This document shows positions 53,381 to 60,911 of a stretch of 64,000 nt of DNA, piece after piece (the first letter of the stretch is position 1; each line of letters starts with the position of its first letter). The translations under genes and the position numbers were made by a program. The DNA is taken from NCBI GenBank assembly GCA_052387235.1, contig JBQTJJ010000001.1, positions 7,688 to 71,687 of the forward strand, in the 5' to 3' direction. The DNA is from JBQTJJ01 sp052387235. GTDB taxonomy: Bacteria; Actinomycetota; Acidimicrobiia; Acidimicrobiales; GCA-2861595. The notes below the pieces were generated by a model that worked only from the letters and a program-made list of their open reading frames with translations, had not been told where the DNA came from and made no database searches.

Positions 53381-54985
53381 GTGATCATCTGCGAGGAGTG
53401 CGGCAACCAGAACGACTCCACCGACACCTTCTGCGGGTCGTGCGGCGCCTTCCTGGAATGGCAGGGCCAGCGAGTCGAGGAGCCGGCCCCGGAACCGGAG
53501 CCCGAGGTGGAGGAGACGGCCGAGGAAGCGGCCCGGCCGGGGATCGTGCAGCGGGTCAAGACGGCCATCGGCATCGAGGACCAGCCCGGCGGGGGCGGTG
53601 GGCCCGCCGCAGCCGGTGGGGCCGGGCCCGGCACCGACGAGGCGGTCGAAGCCGAAGAGGCCCGCCGGCTGGCCGCGGCCGAGCGGGCCGGCGCGGAGGA
53701 GGCCGCCGAGCGGGCCCGGCGGGAGGCGGCAGAGGCCCGGGCCGAGGCGGAGCGGGCCGAGCGACTGGCCCGGGAGCAGGCCGAGGCCGCGGCCCGGGCC
53801 CAGCGCGAGGCGGAGGCCCGGGCCCAGCGCGAGCACGCGGCCGGGGCCCAGGCCGAGACCGAGGCGGCCCGCCGGGAGGCGGAGGCGGAGGCGGCCCGCC
53901 GGGAGGCCGAGGCGGAGGCGGAGGCGGCCCGCCGGCGGGCCGAGGAGGTGGCCGGCTCCACCGCCGCGGCCGAGGCGGCTGCGGAGCGGGCCAGGGCCGA
54001 GGAGGCCAGGCGGGAGGAGGCGGCCCGCCGGGCCGCGGCCATGGTGGCCCAGCCCAGACAGGCGCCCACTCCCCCGTCTCCACCGGCGCCGGCGGCGGTA
54101 CGGCCGACCGAGCAGCGCCAGCGGCCCGCCCCCCGCCAGCCGGCCGCCCCCGCCCCGGTGGTCAAGCCGGGCGACCTCATCTGCGGGCAGTGCGGCGAGG
54201 GCAACGACCCGGCCCGGAACTTCTGCCGGCGCTGCGGCCACACCCTGGCCACCGCCCTGGTGGCCAGGGTGCCGTGGTACCGCCGCGTGTTCTCGCGCCG
54301 GAAGAAGGCGGTCCCTGCCGGCGCCCGTCCCGGCCGGGCCGGAGGCGCGGTCGCCGCAACGACCGGCGGGCGGGGCCGCCGCGGTGCCGTCCGCGACGCC
54401 AAGATGGCCGGGCGCAAGGCCAAGTCGGTCTACAACAAGTTTCGCAGGGTGGCCGCCCTGCTGGTGATCCTCGGCGTGGGCCTGGCCTTCCTCGGTCCCT
54501 TCCGGGAGCCGGCCAACCGCGCCTACCAGTCGGTCCGGCGGGTCATCAAGCCCGAGTTCGAACCGGTGCGCCCCGTCGCCGCCGTCGCCTCCAGCTCAGC
54601 CCCGGGCCGTGATCCCACCGCCGTCATCGACGGCATCAAGAACACCTTCTGGGCCGAGGGCGCCCCCGGTCCCGGCGACAGGCAGACCCTCACCGTCACC
54701 TTCTCGGAGCCCACCGACCTCGACAAGTTCGGGATCATCCCGGGGGCGTCGGAGAACCCGGCCCAGTTCGTGGCCCAGCCCCGGCCCCGGACCCTGCATC
54801 TCGTGTTCGACGGCACCACTCCGAGTGCCAAGGACGTCGCGGTCAAGGACTCGGCCAAATTCCAGTCCTTCGACCTGAAGGCCAAGGGCGTCACCAGCGT
54901 GCTGGTGGAGATCGTGTCGGTCCACGCCAGCACGGGCGGCGAGGACTGCGCCATCACGGAGCTGGAGTTCTTCCGGAAGAAGTGA
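53381..54985 (+). CDS. Zinc-ribbon, coiled-coil, transmembrane protein with discoidin-like outer domain
   Basis: The product is 534 residues from a GTG at 53381. An N-terminal zinc ribbon uses C4, C7, C18, C21. Residues about 85-225 are an Ala/Glu/Arg coiled coil (e.g. AARREAEAEAARREAEAEAE). A second ribbon uses C268, C271, C282, C285. A single transmembrane helix spans about 357-374 (VAALLVILGVGLAFLGP). The C-terminal 150 residues, with PTAVIDGIKNTFWAEGAPGP and LTVTFSEPTDLDKFGIIPG, resemble a galactose-binding/discoidin-like beta domain placed outside the cell. Its architecture recalls membrane adaptors reported with Streptomyces contractile systems; a docking role is inferred. Confidence 0.78.
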   Translation: MIICEECGNQNDSTDTFCGSCGAFLEWQGQRVEEPAPEPEPEVEETAEEAARPGIVQRVKTAIGIEDQPGGGGGPAAAGGAGPGTDEAVEAEEARRLAAAERAGAEEAAERARREAAEARAEAERAERLAREQAEAAARAQREAEARAQREHAAGAQAETEAARREAEAEAARREAEAEAEAARRRAEEVAGSTAAAEAAAERARAEEARREEAARRAAAMVAQPRQAPTPPSPPAPAAVRPTEQRQRPAPRQPAAPAPVVKPGDLICGQCGEGNDPARNFCRRCGHTLATALVARVPWYRRVFSRRKKAVPAGARPGRAGGAVAATTGGRGRRGAVRDAKMAGRKAKSVYNKFRRVAALLVILGVGLAFLGPFREPANRAYQSVRRVIKPEFEPVRPVAAVASSSAPGRDPTAVIDGIKNTFWAEGAPGPGDRQTLTVTFSEPTDLDKFGIIPGASENPAQFVAQPRPRTLHLVFDGTTPSAKDVAVKDSAKFQSFDLKAKGVTSVLVEIVSVHASTGGEDCAITELEFFRKK

Positions 54986-57878
54986 CCGGCTCGGGCCCCA
55001 GCCCCAGCTCGGACAGCGCCTCGTCGTACCCCTTCCGAGCCTTGGTCGCGGCCGCCCGCTCGCCGGCCGCCTCATGGGCCGCGACCAGCAGGCGCCACAG
55101 CCCGTCCCGGTAGCGGTCGATCTGCAGGCCCCGCTCGGCGGCACCGGCCGCGGCCGACGGCCGGCCCAGCGCCAGCTCGGCCTCGGCCAGCGCGTGGGCG
55201 GCATCGACCGCCGCGGCGCCGAGCTGCTCGCGCCGCTTGACCACCCATTCCGCCGGCCCGTCCTCGGGGAGCAGGTCGCCGCGATAGCGGTTGAGAGCGG
55301 CGTGGAAGGCGACCGCGGCATGGGCCGGGTCGCCGGCCCGGAAGGCGGCCCTTCCGTCCTCGACGGCCCGTTCGAAGCCGACCACGTCCACGTCGGCGCC
55401 GGCCGGGAGCTCCAGCCGGTAGGCGTCGCCGTCCCGAACCACGTAGGCGCCGGGCCCGTTTCCGGGGTCCGGCCGGAGCACCTGGCGGAGGGTGGACACG
55501 GCCACCTGGAGCTGGTGGGCGGCGGCGTGGGGGTCGACATCGGGCCAGAAGGCGTCCAGGAGGTGCTCGCGGTGCACGCTGCGGCCGGCCGACACGGCCA
55601 GCAGCCGGAGCACGGCGCGGGCGCGGGGGCGGATGCCGCCCAGCTCGACGGCCCGGCCCCGCACCGACACCCGGAAGCCGCCGAAGCAGAGCAGCTCCAC
55701 CGGCGGCGGGCCGCCCGCCTCCGGGCCGGCGCCGGTCGGGTGGTGCACCAGGGCCACGGCGGCCAGGCCGCACTCCTCGGCCAGGGTGCGGCCCAGGGCG
55801 GCGTGCTCGGTGGCCCGCTCCCCGCCCATGGCCCCGAGCAGGGCGTGGGCCACCGCCTGTGGGCCCCGAACGCCGGTCGAACGGGCCAGGGCCTCGGCGT
55901 CGAGGGCGGCTCGACGGGCCTCGGTCGAGCCCGACCGCGCGAGGGCGACGGCCAGCAGTGACCGGCACCACGCCTCCAGCACGCTGGAGCCGAGGCGGCG
56001 GAAGCGCCCCGCGGCGTCGTCCAGCAGGGCCAGCGGTGCCCCTCCCCGGGCCAGGAGGCCGAGCGACTCCATCAGCGCGGACAGGCCGGCGCCCCAGTCG
56101 TCGCCGGCCTCCTCGCACGCGACCCGGATGGCCGCCGCCTCGTCCACGCCGGACGGCCTCGGCGTGAGGGCAAGGGCCGCCCTGGCCAGGGCGGCCAGCC
56201 AGGGCAGGCCGCGGCGCTCGGCATAGACGGCGGCCCCCTCGACCTCATCCGGAGCGCCTCCGCCGGGGGTGAGCAGGAGGGCCACCGCAGCCGCCACCCG
56301 GGCCCCCGCCACCACGGCCGGCGAGGCGAACGGGTCGTCGGCGGCCCGGACGAGGTGGTCCCGACCCGGCACTGGGTGCCCGTAGAGCAGGGCGGCCACC
56401 CCGGCCACCAGCTGCCCGGACGGGCCCGGCAGCTCCAGTGCCCTGGTCCAGGCCGCCCTGGGGTCGCGCCGCACCCCGGCCAGGGCCACGCCGGTCCAGC
56501 CGGGCGGCGCCACGGCCGACGGGTCGAACCACGGGGCCACCAGGCGGCGCTCCCGCCGGCAGGCGTCACGGGCGGTGGCCGAACCGGAGGTGGCGTCGGC
56601 CCGCTGGTAGGCGTCCAGGGCCTGGTGCCACTGGCCCTGGGCCAGATGGCGCCGGGCCCGGGCCACCAGCAGCCAGGCTTCGCCGGCCACGAGGGAGACG
56701 GGGAGGGTCTCCACCCAGGCGCACGGGTCGTCCACCAGCTGCTCCCCGTCCCGCCCGAGCAGCCGGGCCGCGGCGGCCCAGTCCTCGGCCCGGCAGTAGG
56801 CGTAGAGCGCCTCGCTCAGGGCGCCGTCTGCCTCCAGGAGGCGGGCTCCCCGCTGGTAGTGGGCCCGGGCCGCCTCCTCGCCCCGCTCCTCGAACAGTGC
56901 CGTGTCGAGGTGGGAGCGCAGGACTTCGTGATAGCGGTACGAGGTGTCGTCGACGGCGGACGTGAAGATCTGGCGCCGCTCCAGCTCGGCCAGGACCGCC
57001 TCGCTCCCCTGCCGGCCCAGCAGCTCGTCGCACACTGGGCCCCGGAGCCGGCCGAGCACGCACGTGCCGATCAGGAAGGAGCGCAGCTCGTCGGGGAGCT
57101 CGTCCAGAACGTTGCGGGCCAGGTACTCGCGCACGAGGCGGGACCGGCTGCCGAGCGATGACAGGATCCGGCGGCGCTCGGCCGGTGACTTTCCCGATGT
57201 GGCCAGGTGGAACATCTGCAGCCCGGCCGCCCACCCCTCGGTGCGGCGGGCCAGATCGGCCAGCTCGCCGGGCGGGAGCGGGGCGGCATAGAGGTCGCGG
57301 AACAGGGCCTCGGCCTCCCAGGACCGGAAGCGGAGGTCGTCGGGACCGAGCTCGAGCAGGTGGCCGGACACCCGCAGCCGGGACAGGTTGAACCCAGGGA
57401 GGTGACGCGTCGCGGCCAGGACGGCGGCGTTGGGAGGGAGGTAGTCGATGAGACGCTCGAAGGCGCGCTCGGCCTCCGTGCCCGCCAGGACGTGGAGGTC
57501 GTCGATGGCGAGGAGCACCCGCTGCTCCCACGCCTCCAGGCTCGCGGCCACATCGCCCACGCCGTTCCAGGGCCCGCTCGCGGCGGGCGCGGGCGCGGGA
57601 ATGGCGCCGGCCAGGGCCCGTTCCAGGTGGGCCGCCAACGCAGCCTCGCTGCTGTCGCTGGCCTCGGCCCGGTACCAGCCCACCGCACAGTCGGCCCCCC
57701 GGGCGAACTGAGCCAGGAGGGTGGTCTTGCCCGAGCCGGCCGGCGCCACGACCAGGGCCAGGCGCCGGGCCCAGAGGCCGGCCAGGACAGTGTCGAGACG
57801 CTGGCGGGGGATCGCGGCGCAACCGGGGACTCGCGTCTTGGCGGCCAGCACGGCGGGCCGCTCGTCTTCCCCCAGCAT
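54954..57878 (-). CDS. STAND ATPase - SARP/BTAD transcriptional regulator
   Basis: The product is 974 residues. The MalT-like STAND NTPase begins TRVPGCAAIPRQRLDTVLAG and has Walker A APAGSGKT at 45-52 and LLAIDDLHVL as Walker B. A TPR-like helical region follows (about 330-690). The C-terminal 250 residues hold an OmpR-type winged helix (LCFGGFRVSVRGRAVELGGI, LLDAFWPDVDPHAAAHQLQV) and a BTAD domain (RYRGDLLPEDGPAEWVVKRR). The order STAND-TPR-SARP is that of large actinobacterial pathway activators. It is convergent with the zinc-ribbon gene, overlapping it by 32 bp, and is the likely dedicated regulator of the cluster. Confidence 0.88.
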   Translation of the reverse strand: MLGEDERPAVLAAKTRVPGCAAIPRQRLDTVLAGLWARRLALVVAPAGSGKTTLLAQFARGADCAVGWYRAEASDSSEAALAAHLERALAGAIPAPAPAASGPWNGVGDVAASLEAWEQRVLLAIDDLHVLAGTEAERAFERLIDYLPPNAAVLAATRHLPGFNLSRLRVSGHLLELGPDDLRFRSWEAEALFRDLYAAPLPPGELADLARRTEGWAAGLQMFHLATSGKSPAERRRILSSLGSRSRLVREYLARNVLDELPDELRSFLIGTCVLGRLRGPVCDELLGRQGSEAVLAELERRQIFTSAVDDTSYRYHEVLRSHLDTALFEERGEEAARAHYQRGARLLEADGALSEALYAYCRAEDWAAAARLLGRDGEQLVDDPCAWVETLPVSLVAGEAWLLVARARRHLAQGQWHQALDAYQRADATSGSATARDACRRERRLVAPWFDPSAVAPPGWTGVALAGVRRDPRAAWTRALELPGPSGQLVAGVAALLYGHPVPGRDHLVRAADDPFASPAVVAGARVAAAVALLLTPGGGAPDEVEGAAVYAERRGLPWLAALARAALALTPRPSGVDEAAAIRVACEEAGDDWGAGLSALMESLGLLARGGAPLALLDDAAGRFRRLGSSVLEAWCRSLLAVALARSGSTEARRAALDAEALARSTGVRGPQAVAHALLGAMGGERATEHAALGRTLAEECGLAAVALVHHPTGAGPEAGGPPPVELLCFGGFRVSVRGRAVELGGIRPRARAVLRLLAVSAGRSVHREHLLDAFWPDVDPHAAAHQLQVAVSTLRQVLRPDPGNGPGAYVVRDGDAYRLELPAGADVDVVGFERAVEDGRAAFRAGDPAHAAVAFHAALNRYRGDLLPEDGPAEWVVKRREQLGAAAVDAAHALAEAELALGRPSAAAGAAERGLQIDRYRDGLWRLLVAAHEAAGERAAATKARKGYDEALSELGLGPEPVTSSGRTPAP

Positions 57879-57901
57879 TGGCTTCTCAGGCGGCGAAGGT
57901 A

Positions 57902-57925
57902 CCAGCGCCCGCCGGTCGGCGCTGG
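57902..57925. terminator. Hairpin upstream of the SARP regulator
   Basis: CCAGCGCC (57902-57909) and GGCGCTGG (57918-57925) form a perfect 8-bp stem with an 8-nt loop in the 171-bp gap between the siderophore-binding-protein gene (ends 58050) and the regulator start (57878), both minus strand. It may terminate the former or lie in the leader of the latter. The rest of the gap shows nothing else I can support. Confidence 0.4.
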
Positions 57926-58049
57926 CGATCTCCCTGACCCTCGGAGCGCGTCGCGCCTCGGCCGACGAACTCGGGCGACGCTTCGTCGAGGCCTGAACCC
58001 TCGACGCTGGCCGGGTGACCCGCCGGCAACGGACCTGGCCCCTTCCGGG

Positions 58050-59069
58050 CTATGCGACGACGCCGTCCAGCATGGGGACCAGCCGGTCGAGGACGAAAGG
58101 GAGGCTCAGCACGGAGTTGAAGGCGAAGGCGTTCTCGAGGTCGCCCTCGAGGAACACGGCACGACCGTCCTTCATCACGGCGAGCTGCTGTACCAGCGGG
58201 TCCGACTTGATGGCCGCCGGACCACCCTCGACATACTGCAGCTGGTCCCACACGAGCACGTCGGTGTCGAGCACGTCGAGCCGCTCGGGGCTCACCGTCC
58301 CGAAGAACTGGTCGCCGGCGATCTCGTCGAGCGCGGCCGGCACCTTGAAGCCGAGCGAGGTGAAGAAGCGCGACCGGGGATCCTCGGAGGCGAAGAACCC
58401 CGGCCCGGACCCTGGTCCCGAGTACGTGGCGACCGCGACCATCTTCCCGGCGAACGCCCCCTTCTCCGCCTTGATCGCCGCGAAGCGGCCCTCCAGCGCC
58501 TCCACCAGCTCGGTGGCGCGATCCTCCCGGCCGAGCGCCCGGCCGACGGTGCGCGTCATGTCCTGCCACGGCACTCCGTAATCGACGTAGTCGTCCGTCT
58601 GCGCCACCGTCGGTGCGATGGCGGACAGCGTCTCGTAGTCCTTGTCGGTCATGCCCGAGTAGATGCCGAGGATGAGATCGGGCTCCAGGCTGGCGATCTT
58701 CTCGAAGTTGAGGTTGTCGTAGGGCATCTCGAGGATCTCCGGCGTGGCGCCGGCGGCCTCGTCCTCTGCCCACGGGAAGATCACGTCGGTCTTGTCGCCG
58801 AACCAGTAGCGCACCGCGATCGGGGTCACGCCGAGGGCGAAGATGGCGTCGTGCTCCTGGAAGCCGAGGGACAGCACCCGCGCCGGCTCCCCGGGGATCT
58901 CCGTGCTGCCGTACTTGTGCTCGATCGTCACCGGGAACGCGGACTCCTGCGCCCCGCGATCTCCCTCGTCGGTGCCCGAGCTCGTCGCCGATCCGCCGCC
59001 GCACGCCGCCAGCGTCAGCGCTGCCCCCACGACGGCCGACGCCGCCACACGCACGCTCGCCCTGCCCAT
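58050..59069 (-). CDS. Iron-siderophore ABC binding lipoprotein (FecB/FepB family)
   Basis: The product is 339 residues. The ATG at 59069 has AGGAGG at ideal spacing and a lipoprotein signal ending TLAAC. The body is a class III periplasmic-binding protein of the Fe-siderophore type: FPVTIEHKYGSTEIPGEPAR, VLSLGFQEHDAIFALGVTPI, FEKIASLEPDLILGIYSGM and ETLSAIAPTVAQTD. No FecCD permease or ATPase gene is in the window, so uptake partners lie elsewhere. Divergent ABC exporter genes and an NRPS/MbtH locus indicate a siderophore cluster. An IdeR/DtxR-like box overlaps the promoter. Codons for ERLDVLDTDV form the right copy of the 35-bp repeat. Confidence 0.92.
   Translation of the reverse strand: MGRASVRVAASAVVGAALTLAACGGGSATSSGTDEGDRGAQESAFPVTIEHKYGSTEIPGEPARVLSLGFQEHDAIFALGVTPIAVRYWFGDKTDVIFPWAEDEAAGATPEILEMPYDNLNFEKIASLEPDLILGIYSGMTDKDYETLSAIAPTVAQTDDYVDYGVPWQDMTRTVGRALGREDRATELVEALEGRFAAIKAEKGAFAGKMVAVATYSGPGSGPGFFASEDPRSRFFTSLGFKVPAALDEIAGDQFFGTVSPERLDVLDTDVLVWDQLQYVEGGPAAIKSDPLVQQLAVMKDGRAVFLEGDLENAFAFNSVLSLPFVLDRLVPMLDGVVA
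58257..58291 (+). repeat. Right copy of 35-bp direct repeat flanking the injection-system cluster
   Basis: Identical in sequence and orientation to 32936-32970; the copies are 25.3 kb apart and enclose all injection-system genes. This copy is within the intact siderophore-binding-protein gene, indicating that it is the parental sequence and the left copy the fragment. Confidence 0.9.
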
Positions 59070-59102
59070 GTCCGCCTCCTGTTGGTAGCCAACCCTCACC
59101 CT

Positions 59103-59134
59103 TTATCTAAGGCGTCCCTAACATTCGATGTCAA
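59103..59134 (-). promoter_or_regulatory. Promoter with IdeR/DtxR-like iron box
   Basis: On the minus strand TTGACA (59134-59129), an 18-bp spacer and TTAGAT (59110-59105) form a good sigma70-type promoter 36 bp before the ATG. TTAGGGACGCCTTAGATAA (59121-59103) overlaps its -10 and agrees at 12 of 19 positions with the IdeR/DtxR consensus TTAGGTTAGGCTAACCTAA. A second TTAGGGA lies 23 bp upstream (59144-59138). This predicts repression by iron of the binding-protein gene and perhaps of the divergent exporter genes. Confidence 0.6.
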
Positions 59135-59198
59135 GTCTCCCTAAGATGCAGCTCATGGGCGAGCCGCGAGCGATGCGACGACCGGACACGCCCCGCGC

Positions 59199-60911
59199 GT
59201 GGCACTAGCCGGCGCGCCGCCCGTCGCCGGCCAGGCGTCGGTGCTGCTGCGATCCATCGTCCGGGCCGAGCGCGGCCGGGTGTCCGGCGCGGCGGCGCTG
59301 TTCGTGACGCACCAGGTCGGCGAGATCATGGTCCCCGTCGTCGCCGGCGCCGTCATCGATCGGGCCGTGGTGACCGCAGACGCAGCCGCGCTGGGCCGGT
59401 GGCTCGCGGTGCTGGCCGTGGTGTTCGCCGTGCTGTCGACGTCGTGGCGGTGGGGCGAGCGGCTCCTCACCGTCGCTCTCGAGAACAGCGCCCACCGCCT
59501 CCGCCTCGACCTGACCTCTCGGATCCTCGCCCCGGCGGGCGTCGACTGCTCCCGCCAGGGCGGGGAGATGGTGAGCGTGGCGAGCGGCGACGCCGCCGCC
59601 GCGGGCCGCGTGCTGGTGGCCGTGGCGGCCGGCATCGCCGGCGGCGCGGCGCTCGTGGTGACCGCCGCCGTCCTCCTCGTGATCTCCGTCGAGCTGGGGG
59701 CGGTCGTGATCCTCGGCCTCCCGCTCGTCGCCTGGCTGCTGCAGCGCCTCGTGCGACCCCTGGAGCGGCGAGCCGCCGCCCAGCGCGCCGACGCGGCTCA
59801 CGCTGCTGCCCTCGCCACCGACCTGGTGACGGGCGTCCGCGTCCTCAAGGGCCTGCGGGCCGGCCCCACCGCGGCCGAGCGCTACCGGGCGGCCAGCCGG
59901 CGGTCGCTGGACGCCGGCCTCGCCGCGGCGCGCTCCGCCGCCGTGCACGAGGGGGCCACCGTGATGGCGACGGGTCTGTTCATCGCCGCCGTCGCCGCGG
60001 TCGCCGGCATCCTCGCCGCTCGAGGGGCGATGACCGTCGGCGGCCTCGTCGCCGCCGTGGGCGTGACCCAGTTCCTCGTCGGCCCCCTCTGGCGGCTCGG
60101 CTTCGCCGGCGCCGAGCTGGCCAAGGCCCGCGCCTCGGCGGCCAGGGTGGCCGACCTCCTCCAGGCGCCCGCCCCCGTCGCCGACGGGGTCGGGGAGGTC
60201 CCCGACGGCTGCGGGCGTCTCGCGTTCCGCGGGGTGCGTCACCGCACGCTGCGCGGCTTCGACCTCGACGTGCGCCCAGGCGAGCTCCTGGCCCTGGCCG
60301 CTCTCGAACCCCGCGACGCGGTGGCGGTGCTCGACCTGCTCGCCCGGTCCGCCGATCCCGACGGTGGCACCGTCGAGCTGGAGGGCGTGCCGCTCCCCTC
60401 CCTGCGCCTGCGGGACCTCCGCCGGGCGTTGCTCGTCACCCGCCACGACGCCGTGCTGTTCTCCGGCCAGCTCGTCGACGTGGTGCTCGACGGCGGCCGG
60501 GACGGCCTGACCGGCGTCGACGCCGGGCGCCTCCTCGCCGCCGTGGGAGCCGATGATCTCGGCGATGCCCTCCAGGGCGGCCTCCACGGGCGCGTCTCGG
60601 CCCGCGGGGCCTCGCTGTCCGGCGGCCAGCGCCAGCGCGTCGTCCTGGCCCGGGCGCTGGCCGCGTCGCCGCGCGTGCTGGTGCTCCACGACCCGACGAC
60701 CGCCGTGGACCCGGTGACGGAAGCGACGCTCGCCGCCGGGCTGCGCCAGTGGCGCCGAGGCGCCACCACGATCGTCGTCACCACCAGCCCGACGCTGCTG
60801 GCGACGGCCGACCGGGTGGCCGTCGTGGAACGGGGCGCGGTGATCGCCGAGGGTTCGCACCGGGAGCTGCTCGATCGCTGCCCGGCCTACGCTCGCACGG
60901 TCCTGGCGTGA
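59199..60911 (+). CDS. ABC half-exporter with degenerate nucleotide-binding domain (siderophore locus)
   Basis: The product is 570 residues from a GTG at 59199. The N-terminal roughly 310 residues form the six-helix exporter membrane domain. The NBD keeps the signature LSGGQRQRVVLARAL but has lost the Walker A loop: where GxxGxGKS is expected, around residues 364-375, the sequence reads LAALEPRDAVAV. Walker B/catalytic Glu is LHDPT (H497, D498) instead of LDEPT, and the H-loop His is replaced (VVTTSPT). It overlaps the second half-exporter by GTGA. The pair probably exports the siderophore or imports its iron complex, as IrtAB does. Confidence 0.88.
   Translation: MALAGAPPVAGQASVLLRSIVRAERGRVSGAAALFVTHQVGEIMVPVVAGAVIDRAVVTADAAALGRWLAVLAVVFAVLSTSWRWGERLLTVALENSAHRLRLDLTSRILAPAGVDCSRQGGEMVSVASGDAAAAGRVLVAVAAGIAGGAALVVTAAVLLVISVELGAVVILGLPLVAWLLQRLVRPLERRAAAQRADAAHAAALATDLVTGVRVLKGLRAGPTAAERYRAASRRSLDAGLAAARSAAVHEGATVMATGLFIAAVAAVAGILAARGAMTVGGLVAAVGVTQFLVGPLWRLGFAGAELAKARASAARVADLLQAPAPVADGVGEVPDGCGRLAFRGVRHRTLRGFDLDVRPGELLALAALEPRDAVAVLDLLARSADPDGGTVELEGVPLPSLRLRDLRRALLVTRHDAVLFSGQLVDVVLDGGRDGLTGVDAGRLLAAVGADDLGDALQGGLHGRVSARGASLSGGQRQRVVLARALAASPRVLVLHDPTTAVDPVTEATLAAGLRQWRRGATTIVVTTSPTLLATADRVAVVERGAVIAEGSHRELLDRCPAYARTVLA

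Noticed and set aside
59155..59208. A 17-codon upstream open frame overlapping the first half-exporter start
   Set aside because: It could be a leader peptide, but there is no ribosome site, no regulatory codon run and no conservation evidence available.
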